A stretch of 45,927 bases of DNA from Hymenobacter sp. BT559 (GCF_017571525.1 NZ_JAGETY010000022.1:1-45927), one strand, 5' to 3'; counted from the stretch's first letter, positions 7,398 through 14,867 are shown. The notes: generated by a model from the letters alone, not told the origin. Made by a program: numbers and translations.

Positions 7398-7433
7398 ACA
7401 CGCCAGCCGCTACCGGGGGCGGCAGCGGCTGGG
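7398..7433 (-). terminator. Terminator-like hairpin, copy D
   Basis: Minus-strand stem CCAGCCGCTGCC with GGTAGCGGCTGG around a short C/G loop, followed by CGTGTTTTTGGGG. It lies 22 nt beyond the stop of the SIR2-like gene and is nearly identical to copies A and C. Confidence 0.7.
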
Positions 7434-7454
7434 GAGGCATCATAAGTCAGAAGG

Positions 7455-8501
7455 CTAAATAGTAGTTAACCTATCGAAAAGGTTTATTAAATCCCCTTCC
7501 GTTTCTACACCCCTTGTAGTTTCCTCGTGAATCTTCCTAGAATAGAAAGGCTTCACTTCAGCAGCTATCGCGTCGGGGCTCCTAGAACACACTGTAAGAG
7601 ATGTTCCATTTCTATTGAAGTTTCGAGCAATCAGTTTTTTAATATGGGGTTCTGCCTCCATCGAATTACCTAGTATTACTAAGTTATCATACTTCGAGAG
7701 ACAGGTTCCAAGAAGGTCGAAATACTCTGAAAGAACATTGTCATTTCTGACAATTTCTTCTTTCATCTTAGGGTTATTGAACACCATAACAGGCTCCTCA
7801 TTATCGAAGCCATCTCGCTTTTTATATGTGCGCCCGTAGATTTTAGAGAACTTGTAAGACCCATGCAAATGAGCTAGAATTAGCTTGTTGCCATGAGTAT
7901 ATTCTGGAACCATCTCTAATGTGCTCAGCGGACCAGACTTTGCAAACCCATCACTGAACATAAATCCACCACGAGGCCACGTTGTCAGAGTGTCCAAGAT
8001 ACCATCATAGTTTGTAGTGAAAATACTAACCTTAGAGAGGTTTTTATCCCGAATCATTTGCTCTAATTCAGTTGTAAGATTCGGAAAGTAGGTTCTTACA
8101 CGACCATAAGCAGCACTGTTCTCATGCTCTTGAAATTCCTTCGCTATCTCCCTAATTTTATTTAGCAGGAAGCCACTAAATACCGTGTTAAGTTTTGCTA
8201 TGTCTTCTTTAGGCAGGATTTTTTCAAAGCCATCCATGCTCGAAAACAGGTTGATAACTGTATAAATCAACCTTATCAAATCCTCGTCAGATATTTTGAT
8301 ACCTTTTTCAGCAAAATGCTCGTGAAAAGCTTTAAAAGCATCGTCAAACTTCTTCCACAGAGCTGTAATAGCCCGAATGCTATCGGCTGTCTCTCTTTTA
8401 GTTAGAATCTGCTTTGCAGTTAGGTCGCGAGTAGGTATTTTGCGGATGATATCTTCAACAAGATAATTAAATCCGTTACCAACAATGAACGCGATACTCA
8501 T
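7455..8501 (-). CDS. SIR2-like domain protein, possible defence NADase
   Basis: A 348-residue protein with a SIR2/AbiH/DUF4917-type arrangement. It has an N-terminal Rossmann-like motif (MSIAFIVGNGFNYL), then FTTNYDGILDTLT around residue 165, LAHLHGSYKF around 212, and LVILGNSMEAEPHIKKLI around 280. In this clan the NYD and HGS motifs line the NAD pocket, and many members are phage-defence effectors that deplete NAD or cause abortive infection. No second effector or sensor domain is fused. Base composition is clearly lower in GC than neighbouring genes (24 of 60 bases in 7801-7860), a sign of recent acquisition. It stands alone between two terminators. Which exact family applies, and whether it is enzymatic, cannot be decided by eye. 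Confidence 0.7.
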   Translation of the reverse strand: MSIAFIVGNGFNYLVEDIIRKIPTRDLTAKQILTKRETADSIRAITALWKKFDDAFKAFHEHFAEKGIKISDEDLIRLIYTVINLFSSMDGFEKILPKEDIAKLNTVFSGFLLNKIREIAKEFQEHENSAAYGRVRTYFPNLTTELEQMIRDKNLSKVSIFTTNYDGILDTLTTWPRGGFMFSDGFAKSGPLSTLEMVPEYTHGNKLILAHLHGSYKFSKIYGRTYKKRDGFDNEEPVMVFNNPKMKEEIVRNDNVLSEYFDLLGTCLSKYDNLVILGNSMEAEPHIKKLIARNFNRNGTSLTVCSRSPDAIAAEVKPFYSRKIHEETTRGVETEGDLINLFDRLTTI

Positions 8502-8525
8502 TCTTTAGTGAATTTAAGGCCATAG

Positions 8526-8552
8526 AAAAGGCGTGTTGATAACACGCCTTTT
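8526..8552. terminator. Bidirectional terminator between nrdA and the SIR2-like gene
   Basis: AAAAGGCGTGTT, a GAT loop, then AACACGCCTTTT: a perfect 12-bp stem with a T-run on either strand. It ends nrdA (stop at 8574) and separates it from the SIR2-like gene. Confidence 0.9.
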
Positions 8553-8573
8553 CTTTTATTTACTACGATTTAC

Positions 8574-10958
8574 TTACGACCCGCATGCCTCGCAGGCATC
8601 CGGATTATCGAGCGAGCAGGCCATGTCGCTTTGGTTCTGGGCGACGTCGGCGTACATGGGCTCCAGGGTTTCGGCGGCTTGCTTTTCCACCGTAAACTTG
8701 ATGGCGTCGGCGGCGGCTTTGGTGCGCAGGTAGTACATGCCGGTTTTGAGGCCGCGCTTCCAGCTGTGGAAGTGCATGCTGGTGAGCTTGCCAAAGTTGG
8801 GGTTCTGCACGTGCAGGTTCAGGCTCTGGCTCTGGCAGATGTAGGCGCCCCGGTCGGCGGCCATGTCGATGATGGTGCGCTGCGAAATCTCCCACACCGT
8901 CTTGTACAGGTCCTTGATGTGCTGCGGCACGCGGGCAATGCCCTGCACCGAGCCATTGGCCGCGATGATGTCCTGCTTCATCTGCTCGTTCCAGAGGCCC
9001 AGCTTCACCAGGTCCTTCAGCAGGTGCTTGTTCACCACCATAAACTCACCGCTGAGCACACGCCGCACATAAATGTTGCTGGTGTAGGGCTCAAACGACT
9101 CGTTGTTGCCCAGAATCTGGGCGGTGCTGGCGGTAGGCATAGGGGCTACCAGCAGCGAGTTGCGCACACCGTGCTCCACTACCTGGCCACGCAGCGTGTC
9201 CCAGTCCCAGCGGCCAGACTTGGGCGTTACGCCCCAGAGGTCAAACTGGAACTTACCCTCGCTCAGGGGCGAGCCGGGGAAGGTTTCGTAGGCGCCATCC
9301 TTGATGGCGAGGTCCTTCGAGGCCGTCATGGCCGCGAAGTAAATCGTCTCGAAGATGTCCTCGTTCAGGCCCTTGGCTTCGTCGCTCTCGAAGGGCATGC
9401 GCAGGGCAATAAACGTATCGGCTAGGCCCTGCACGCCCAGCCCGATGGGGCGGTGGCGGAAGTTGGAGCGCTCGGTTTCGGGCACCGGATAGTAGTTCAC
9501 GTCGATTACCTTGTTGAGGTTCAAGGTAGTCTGGTAGGTTATCTCGAACAGCTTATCGTGGTCGAAGCGCAGGTTGCCGTGGCTGTCTTCCACGAGGTAG
9601 CGGGGCAGCGCCAGCGAGGCGAGGTTGCACACCGCAATCTCGTCCTTGTCGGTGTACTCCATAATCTCGGTGCAGAGGTTGCTGCTCTTAATCGTGCCGA
9701 GGTTCTGCTGGTTGCTCTTGCCATTGGCGGCGTCCTTGAAGAGCATGTAGGGCGTGCCCGTCTCGGTCTGGCTTTCCAGGATGTGGAACCACAGCTCCTG
9801 CGCCTTGATGGTCTTGCGGCCACGGCCTTCGCGCTCGTACTTGGTGTAGAGCTTCTCAAACTCGGGGCCCCAGGTGGTGTCGAGGCCGGGGCACTCGTGG
9901 GGGCACATCAGCGTCCAGTCGCCGTTGGCTTCCACGCGCTTCATGAACAAGTCGGGCGTCCAGAGGGCGTAAAACAAGTCGCGGGCGCGCATTTCCTCTT
10001 TGCCGTGGTTCTTCTTCAAGTCCAGGAATTCGAAAATGTCAGCGTGCCAAGGCTCCAGGTAAATGGCGAAGGCGCCCTTGCGCTTGCCGCCGCCCTGGTC
10101 CACGTAGCGGGCCGTGTCGTTGAATACCTTCAGCATCGGCACCAGGCCGTTGGAGTTGCCGTTGGTGCCCTTGATGTAAGAGCCCGTGGCGCGCACGTTG
10201 TGCACGGCCAGCCCAATGCCGCCCGCGCTCTGCGAAATCAGCGCGCAGTCCTTCAGCGTCTCGTAGATGCCCTCAATCGAGTCGTCCTTCACCGTGAGCA
10301 GGAAGCACGAAGACATCTGCGGCTTGGGCGTGCCGGCGTTGAACAAGGTCGGCGTGGCGTGGGTCATCCAGCGCTCGCTCATCATGTTGTAGGTCTTGAT
10401 GGCCGAGTCGATGTCGTCCTTGTGGATGCCCACCGACACGCGCATCAGCATGTGCTGGGGCCGCTCCACCACCTTGCCATCGAGGCGCAGCAAGTACGAG
10501 CGCTCCAGGGTCTTGAAGCCGAAGAAGTCGTAGTTGTAGTCGCGGTCGTAGATAATGGCCGAGTCCAGGGTGTGCGCGTGCTTGTGAATCACCTCCCACA
10601 CGTCCTTGGCAATCAGCGAGGCGTTGTCGCCATTCTTGGGGTCCTCGTAGGTGTAGAGGCGCTTCATGGTGCTCGAAAACGACTTCGAGGTCACCTTGTG
10701 CAGGTTGCTCACCGCGATGCGGGCCGCCAGGATGGCGTAGTCCGGGTGCCGGGTGGTCAGCGAAGCGGCCGTCTCGGCCGCCAGGTTGTCGAGCTCGACG
10801 GTCGTCACGCCATCATAGATGCCGTCGATGACCTTCTTGGCCACCTCAATCGGCGACACGAAATTTTGATTAAGCCCGTAGCAAAGTTTTTCGATGCGGG
10901 CGGTGACTTTGTCGAACTTGACCGACTCGCGGCGGCCATCGCGTTTGATTACAAGCAT
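8574..10958 (-). CDS. nrdA: Ribonucleoside-diphosphate reductase, alpha subunit (class Ia)
   Basis: A 794-residue catalytic subunit of aerobic ribonucleotide reductase, making dNDPs with NrdB. An N-terminal ATP-cone (MLVIKRDGRRESVKFDKVTA) gives dATP feedback control. Substrate-site motifs include SSCFLLTVKDDSIEGIY, the LCTEIMEYTDKDEIAVCNLAS region and PMPTASTAQILGNNES. The C-terminal CEACGS provides the redox cysteine pair. The frame opens at 11009 from a non-family extension; the ATG at 10958 fits the ATP-cone start. nrdB is 1.1 kb upstream in the same orientation but separated by a plus-strand DUF1348 gene, so the two subunits need separate promoters. Confidence 0.97.
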   Translation of the reverse strand: MLVIKRDGRRESVKFDKVTARIEKLCYGLNQNFVSPIEVAKKVIDGIYDGVTTVELDNLAAETAASLTTRHPDYAILAARIAVSNLHKVTSKSFSSTMKRLYTYEDPKNGDNASLIAKDVWEVIHKHAHTLDSAIIYDRDYNYDFFGFKTLERSYLLRLDGKVVERPQHMLMRVSVGIHKDDIDSAIKTYNMMSERWMTHATPTLFNAGTPKPQMSSCFLLTVKDDSIEGIYETLKDCALISQSAGGIGLAVHNVRATGSYIKGTNGNSNGLVPMLKVFNDTARYVDQGGGKRKGAFAIYLEPWHADIFEFLDLKKNHGKEEMRARDLFYALWTPDLFMKRVEANGDWTLMCPHECPGLDTTWGPEFEKLYTKYEREGRGRKTIKAQELWFHILESQTETGTPYMLFKDAANGKSNQQNLGTIKSSNLCTEIMEYTDKDEIAVCNLASLALPRYLVEDSHGNLRFDHDKLFEITYQTTLNLNKVIDVNYYPVPETERSNFRHRPIGLGVQGLADTFIALRMPFESDEAKGLNEDIFETIYFAAMTASKDLAIKDGAYETFPGSPLSEGKFQFDLWGVTPKSGRWDWDTLRGQVVEHGVRNSLLVAPMPTASTAQILGNNESFEPYTSNIYVRRVLSGEFMVVNKHLLKDLVKLGLWNEQMKQDIIAANGSVQGIARVPQHIKDLYKTVWEISQRTIIDMAADRGAYICQSQSLNLHVQNPNFGKLTSMHFHSWKRGLKTGMYYLRTKAAADAIKFTVEKQAAETLEPMYADVAQNQSDMACSLDNPDACEACGS

Positions 10959-11105
10959 GTTATAACGGGAGCTGGGGTGAGCGGAGAATACTAATGTAGC
11001 TAGCCTCACTATCGAAGCCGCGGTGCTTTAAAGCCGGAAATTAGTTCCCTTGTTTGGGAGTGCAAAGGGAAAACTTTAGAAGTTTTCCACATAGCCTGAA
11101 AATGA

Positions 11106-11144
11106 GGCTGCCCGGCCGTTTTTTGCGAAAACAGCCGGGCAGCC
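11106..11144. other. Strong hairpin upstream of nrdA
   Basis: GGCTGCCCGGC and GCCGGGCAGCC form a perfect 11-bp stem around a 17-base AT-rich loop. No T-run follows directly on either strand. It may end transcription of the small ORF at 11189-11320 or affect the nrdA leader. Confidence 0.5.
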
Positions 11145-11188
11145 AAGCCGTGCGCTAAGCTTTTTTTGCGTATATCCAGTGGCCTCTC

Positions 11189-11320
11189 TTAGTGGTGGCA
11201 GGCTAGCAGACAGGCGCTAGCCCCTAGTGCCGACACGGCACCTGTTACCAGCGCCGCGCTAGTCACGAGCGGCCCAAAGGCTTTACAAAAGCAGCTTTGA
11301 AAAAGCCGTTTGCCATTCAC
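11189..11320 (-). CDS. Possible small hydrophobic protein (43 aa, GTG start)
   Basis: This short reading frame would encode a basic N-terminus (VNGKRLFQSCFCKAFG) followed by a hydrophobic run (LVTSAALVTGAVSALGA) and the end SACLLACHH, which looks like a single membrane-spanning segment. The only start in a sensible place is GTG at 11320. The frame could equally be chance: no family is recognised and no ribosome-binding site is visible. A strong hairpin lies 45 nt past its stop. Confidence 0.2.
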   Translation of the reverse strand: MNGKRLFQSCFCKAFGPLVTSAALVTGAVSALGASACLLACHH

Positions 11321-11481
11321 TACCAGCCGGCGGCAGAAGACGCGGGGCGTCCGGCTAGGGGCAACCTGACCGGGCCAACATCATTGGGTTGGTGCAGAAG
11401 TCATGAGCGGGCAGGATGGTAGTCAAACCAACGGCAGCAGCCGCTTGTACATACTGCACTGCCCAAAAAGTCATCCCGCTT

Positions 11482-11952
11482 ATGTCCGACGCCCGTCCGC
11501 CCCTCCCGCCGTTCACCTTCGAAACCGCCACCCAAAAAGCGCGCTTGGCCGAAGACGCCTGGAACTCGCGCGACCCCGCCCGCGTGGCCCTGGCCTACAC
11601 CGAGGCCAGCCAGTGGCGCAATCGTAGCGAGTTTTTCAGCGGCCGCGAAGCCATTGAGCAGTTCCTCACCCGCAAGTGGCAGAAGGAGCACGCGTACCGC
11701 CTCATCAAGGAATTATGGGGCTTCCACGAAAACCGCATTGCGGTGCGCTTCCAGTACGAGTACCACGACGCAGCCGGCCAGTGGTTCCGCGCCTACGGCA
11801 ATGAGCAGTGGGAATTTGACGCGCTAGGCCTCATGCAGCGCCGCGAAGCCAGCATCAACGATGTGGCCATTGCGGAGAGCGAGCGCAAGTTTCACTGGCC
11901 GCTAGGGCCGCGCCCAGCTGAGCACCCGGGGCTGACGGAGCTGGGGATGTAG
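11482..11952 (+). CDS. DUF1348 / NTF2-like protein
   Basis: A 156-residue cytoplasmic protein of the DUF1348 family with an NTF2-like cone fold. Recognisable parts are AEDAWNSRDPARVALAYTE, WRNRSEFFSGREAIEQFLTR, KELWGFHENRIAVRFQYE and the ending ERKFHWPLGPRP. Function of the family is not established; NTF2-like proteins usually bind or convert small molecules. The frame is open from 11416, but the family begins near FTFETATQKA, so I chose the ATG at 11482. It sits alone on the plus strand between nrdA and nrdB and shares a bidirectional terminator with nrdB. Confidence 0.85.
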   Translation: MSDARPPLPPFTFETATQKARLAEDAWNSRDPARVALAYTEASQWRNRSEFFSGREAIEQFLTRKWQKEHAYRLIKELWGFHENRIAVRFQYEYHDAAGQWFRAYGNEQWEFDALGLMQRREASINDVAIAESERKFHWPLGPRPAEHPGLTELGM

Positions 11953-11983
11953 CGCTCCCGCCAGAACGTTAATACATTCCCAC

Positions 11984-12021
11984 AAAAAAGCCCTGACTTC
12001 CAAAAGAAGTCAGGGCTTTTT
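11984..12021. terminator. Bidirectional terminator between DUF1348 gene and nrdB
   Basis: AAAAAAGCCCTGACTTC pairs with GAAGTCAGGGCTTTTT around a CAAAA loop. The perfect stem with an A-run before and a T-run after serves both convergent genes. Confidence 0.93.
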
Positions 12022-12038
12022 CTAACTGGTAGTAAACC

Positions 12039-12998
12039 TTAAAAATCCTCGTCGAGCGAGAACATATTGTCGGCGCGCTCGGTCATTACGCCGGCTTTCT
12101 GGTACTCGGCCACGCGCTTCTCGAAGAAGTTGGTTTTGCCCTGCACCGAAATCATTTCCATAAAATCGAAGGGGTTGCTGGCGTTGTAAATCTTGCTGCA
12201 CCCTAGCGACACGAGCAGGCGGTCGGCCACAAACTCAATGTACTGGCTCATGGTGCGGGCGTTCATGCCGATGAGGCTGACGGGCAGCGCGTCGGTCACG
12301 AACTCCTGCTCAATGGTCACCGCATCGCGGATGATTTCCTGCACGCGGGCTTCGGGCAGCTTGTTTTGCAGGTAGCTATAAAGCAGGCAGGCAAAGTCGC
12401 AGTGCAGCCCCTCATCGCGCGAAATCAGCTCGTTAGAGAAGGTCAGGCCCGGCATCAGGCCACGCTTCTTGAGCCAGAAGATGGAGCAGAACGAGCCCGA
12501 GAAGAAGATGCCTTCCACGGCCGCAAAGGCAATGAGGCGCTCGGCGAAGTTCTCGGAGTTAATCCACGTCAACGCCCACTGGCCCTTGCGCTGCACGGCC
12601 GGCACGGTTTCAAGGGCATTAAAGAGGTAGTCCTTCTCCTTGGGGTCTTTGATGTAGGTATCAATCAGCAGCGAATAGGTCTCGCTGTGAATGTTTTCCA
12701 TCATAATCTGGAAGCCGTAGAAGCAGCGCGCCTCGGGCATCTGCACTTCCTGCATGAAGTTGATGGCCAGGTTCTCGTTCACGATGCCATCGCTGGCCGC
12801 GAAGAAGGCCAGCACGTGCTTGATGAAGTGGCGCTCGTTGTCGTTCAGGCCGTTCCAGTCTTTCTGGTCCTGCGAGAGGTCGATTTCCTCGGCTGTCCAG
12901 AACGAAGCTTCCGCCTTCTTGTAGAACTCCCACACCTGCGGGTTCTGGATGGGGAAGAGGACAAACCGGTTGGGGTTTTCGGCGAGTAGAGGCTCCAT
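12039..12998 (-). CDS. nrdB: Ribonucleoside-diphosphate reductase, beta subunit
   Basis: A 319-residue ferritin-like radical-generating subunit of class Ia ribonucleotide reductase. Expected di-iron ligands are visible: Asp70 (FFAASDGIV), Glu101 and His104 (MMENIHSETY), with later ligands in FAAVEGIFFSG and RDEGLHCDFA. The radical tyrosine is probably Tyr108 in the MENIHSETY motif. The C-terminus (NMFSLDEDF) is the acidic tail that docks on NrdA. A -7-like TATCTTTG on the minus strand is at 13091-13098. A cluster of DnaA-box-like 9-mers lies about 215-280 nt upstream of the start. Confidence 0.97.
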   Translation of the reverse strand: MEPLLAENPNRFVLFPIQNPQVWEFYKKAEASFWTAEEIDLSQDQKDWNGLNDNERHFIKHVLAFFAASDGIVNENLAINFMQEVQMPEARCFYGFQIMMENIHSETYSLLIDTYIKDPKEKDYLFNALETVPAVQRKGQWALTWINSENFAERLIAFAAVEGIFFSGSFCSIFWLKKRGLMPGLTFSNELISRDEGLHCDFACLLYSYLQNKLPEARVQEIIRDAVTIEQEFVTDALPVSLIGMNARTMSQYIEFVADRLLVSLGCSKIYNASNPFDFMEMISVQGKTNFFEKRVAEYQKAGVMTERADNMFSLDEDF

Positions 12999-13090
12999 AA
13001 AACGTAACGGATTTCGGGATTGACGAAGTGACGAGCTAGCGAGCTAACCAAAAGGGCTAGCGGTTGTTCGGTTCCGGTCCGGCCGGTCTT

Positions 13091-13098
13091 CAAAGATA
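13091..13098 (-). promoter_or_regulatory. Putative nrdB -7 element
   Basis: TATCTTTG on the minus strand matches TAnnTTTG, about 93 nt before the nrdB ATG. About 20 nt further upstream is a T-rich TTTT/TTTC rather than a perfect TTTG. Confidence 0.45.
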
Positions 13099-13214
13099 GC
13101 CGCGCAACCCCCTAGCCGAAAATGCCGTTTACCCTTGCCGGCTCTGAAAGCTAAGCCAGCTTACTCTGAGTAGCGCATGAAGTAATTGGGGCGAAACGAC
13201 CGATTTTTAGCTAC

Positions 13215-13274
13215 TTATCCACATTTTTTCTGTTGATAACATCGTTTGTCCACATAAAAGGGGCCGTTATCCGC
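13215..13274. promoter_or_regulatory. Cluster of DnaA-box-like 9-mers
   Basis: Four sites matching or nearly matching the DnaA box lie within 60 bp: TTATCCACA (13215-13223), TTATCAACA on the minus strand (13231-13239), TTGTCCACA (13246-13254) and TTATCCGCA (around 13266-13274). The surroundings are AT-rich. They lie between divergent nrdB and rplU. Confidence 0.5.
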
Positions 13275-13368
13275 ATCATCTTGCTTTCAGGCACTTAGCC
13301 TCTTCCACAAAAAAACTGCTTGAAGCAGGGCTATTTTTTGCCCAGTGGATGATGATTAATGACTTAGG

Positions 13369-13400
13369 TTTGGTTTTACCGAAAAGGCGCCGTACTTTTG
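13369..13400 (+). promoter_or_regulatory. rplU-rpmA promoter, Bacteroidota type
   Basis: A full consensus match: TTTG (13369-13372), 20-bp spacer, TACTTTTG (13393-13400). Transcription would start about 6 nt later, giving a 5' leader of about 28 nt before the rplU ATG. Confidence 0.85.
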
Positions 13401-13434
13401 CGTTCCCTTTTGAGAAACCTCCAGCGGAAATAAG

Positions 13435-13740
13435 ATGTACGCCATTGTTAATATCGCCGGCCAACAGACTAAGGTTGAGGCTAATAAATTTGTTTACGCC
13501 CAGCGTCTGGCCGGTAATGTCGGCGACTCGGTAGAGCTGGGCAACGCCCTGCTGACCGATGACAACGGCACCATCAGCGTAGGCGCTCCTACCCTGGACG
13601 TAGCCGTGAAAGGCACTATCGTAGCCCATGTGCAGGGCGACAAAGTGCTGGTGTTCAAGAAGAAGCGCCGTAAGGGCTACAAGAAGCTGAATGGCCACCG
13701 CCAGCAGTTTACCAAAGTTCTGATTAACAGCATCGGCTAG
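13435..13740 (+). CDS. rplU: 50S ribosomal protein L21
   Basis: A 101-residue ribosomal protein that binds 23S rRNA. The start MYAIVNIAGQQTKVE and the C-terminal KVLVFKKKRRKGYKKLNGHR are diagnostic for L21, and the length matches the family. It is followed 98 nt later by rpmA, the usual partner. A strong promoter lies directly upstream. Confidence 0.98.
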   Translation: MYAIVNIAGQQTKVEANKFVYAQRLAGNVGDSVELGNALLTDDNGTISVGAPTLDVAVKGTIVAHVQGDKVLVFKKKRRKGYKKLNGHRQQFTKVLINSIG

Positions 13741-13741
13741 T

Positions 13742-13829
13742 AATTTTGAAGGGTGAGTGTTGAGTTTTGAGTGTGCTACTAGTAACTCAACCTTATTCAT
13801 TCAACATTTAAAATTCAGCATTCAAAATT
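13742..13829. repeat. Imperfect palindrome between rplU and rpmA
   Basis: AATTTTGAA (13742-13750) is inverted as TTCAAAATT (13821-13829), with further complementary words inside (GTTGAGTT with AACTCAAC, TGTTGA with TCAACA). It is AT-rich, unlike its neighbours, and fills almost all of the intergenic gap. Read through, it could form a long stem within the mRNA. Confidence 0.6.
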
Positions 13830-13838
13830 TAATATACC

Positions 13839-14114
13839 ATGGCACACAAAAAAGGCGTAGGCTCGTCTAACAACGGCCGTGAATCGCATAGCAAACGCCT
13901 CGGCGTGAAAATCTTCGGTGGGCAGTCGCTCATCGCTGGCAACATCATCGTGCGTCAGCGTGGCACCAAGCACCACCCTGGCACCAACGTAGGCATCGGC
14001 AAAGACCACACGCTGTTTGCGCTGGTTGATGGCACCGTGCAGTTCAAAATTGGCCGCGGTGACCGTTCGTTCGTGTCGGTAGTGCCCGCTGCTACTGAAG
14101 CCGCTGCCGCTTAA
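13839..14114 (+). CDS. rpmA: 50S ribosomal protein L27
   Basis: A 91-residue ribosomal protein at the peptidyl-transferase centre. The N-terminal AHKKGVGSSNNGRESHSKRLG, the GGQSLIAGNIIVRQRGTKHHPG core and GIGKDHTLFALVDG are diagnostic. There is no N-terminal extension of the Firmicutes type. It forms an operon with rplU and ends at a strong terminator. Confidence 0.98.
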   Translation: MAHKKGVGSSNNGRESHSKRLGVKIFGGQSLIAGNIIVRQRGTKHHPGTNVGIGKDHTLFALVDGTVQFKIGRGDRSFVSVVPAATEAAAA

Positions 14115-14140
14115 TTGCTACACCGCTGCTTACCAGCTTG

Positions 14141-14175
14141 AAAAAGGCTGCTCCTTCCCGGAGCAGCCTTTTTTG
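14141..14175 (+). terminator. rpmA terminator
   Basis: AAAAAGGCTGCTCC pairs with GGAGCAGCCTTTTTT around TTCCC. A T-run follows the stem; it may also serve the convergent gene at 14208. Confidence 0.93.
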
Positions 14176-14207
14176 TGTTGTCAGCGAGTATCAGTAGCAC
14201 GGCAGCG

Positions 14208-14867
14208 CTAAAGTCCGAAGAAAAGCCGGATGGTAGCCTGCCCACCCACATTCCAGCGGCTAGCAGGGCGCTCGAAGTTGTAGTAGGCAGGGGCTAGCAC
14301 ACCGGCGCCAGCGCTTAGGTCGTACCAGGAATGGCCCCGTAGGCGGTGCTGCACGCCCCACAGCGCATACACGCCCGGTGTGAGCACGGCCGGCGTCGTG
14401 CGCCGGCGACCGCTCCCGCTGGTCGTTACCCAACGGGCATCGGTGAGCTGCTCCCACTCGGCGCTGCCCTCTAGTGCCAGGTAGCGGCCGAAGGGTGAGG
14501 CAGTGCGCGCTGCGTGCCCATAATAATAGCGCACCCCGAGCGCCACGCCCGCGGCTGTTACGGCATTGGCCTGGGCACCCCGACGGCGCCCGCTGCTGGA
14601 GCTAGCCGACAGGTCTGTTTCGAGCTGGGTGTAGAAGCCCAGGCGCGGCGCTACCCGAAACTCGGCCCCTAGTGAGAGCGGCAGCAAAAACTGCCACGAC
14701 TTGCTATCGTGCGCGTAGCGAAAATGGGTGAGGCGCAGGCCGGCTTTAAAGAGCAGCGGGTGCGGGTGCCGCACCGAATCGGGGGCTAGCTGCTGCGCGT
14801 GGACAGCGCCCGCCGCCAACAAGCCAGCACCTAGTAACAGGCCTTTAAGAAAGTAGCGTTGGGGCAT
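14208..14867 (-). CDS. Outer membrane beta-barrel protein
   Basis: A 219-residue predicted outer membrane protein of unknown function. Residues 1-24 are a signal peptide ending AVHAQQ. The rest alternates polar and hydrophobic residues with many aromatic strand ends (GLRLTHFRYAHD, GFYTQLETDLS, GVALGVRYYYG) and ends in RLFFGL, as outer membrane barrels do. A low-complexity Ser/Arg loop (SSSSGRRRGAQ) is probably an extracellular or periplasmic turn. No enzymatic motif is seen. The gene is convergent with rpmA. Confidence 0.65.
   Translation of the reverse strand: MPQRYFLKGLLLGAGLLAAGAVHAQQLAPDSVRHPHPLLFKAGLRLTHFRYAHDSKSWQFLLPLSLGAEFRVAPRLGFYTQLETDLSASSSSGRRRGAQANAVTAAGVALGVRYYYGHAARTASPFGRYLALEGSAEWEQLTDARWVTTSGSGRRRTTPAVLTPGVYALWGVQHRLRGHSWYDLSAGAGVLAPAYYNFERPASRWNVGGQATIRLFFGL

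Larger units (their letters stand above)
10959..11481. other. Gene-poor interval upstream of nrdA (523 bases)
   Basis: The interval contains a DnaA-box-like TTTTCCACA (11083-11091), a strong 11-bp hairpin (11106-11144) and a possible 43-codon minus-strand ORF (11189-11320). No tRNA is seen. No good -33/-7 promoter pair for nrdA could be recognised. Confidence 0.5.
12999..13434. other. Divergent nrdB-rplU regulatory interval (436 bases)
   Basis: It contains the putative nrdB promoter (13091-13098), a cluster of DnaA-box-like sites (13215-13274) and the rplU promoter (13369-13400). No coding sequence is supported here. Confidence 0.6.

Noticed and set aside
4801..7433. CRISPR array reading of the four regular repeats
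   Set aside because: Repeats are spaced by about 0.5-1.3 kb with genes between them, are hairpins behind stop codons and have no short spacers or cas genes.
9453..10994. 513-codon plus-strand open frame opposite nrdA
   Set aside because: Antisense shadow of nrdA in a GC-rich gene; composition is Val/Leu/His/Gln-rich with no family motif.
13276..13800. 174-codon minus-strand open frame spanning rplU
   Set aside because: It covers the complement of rplU and its promoter; rplU is certain.
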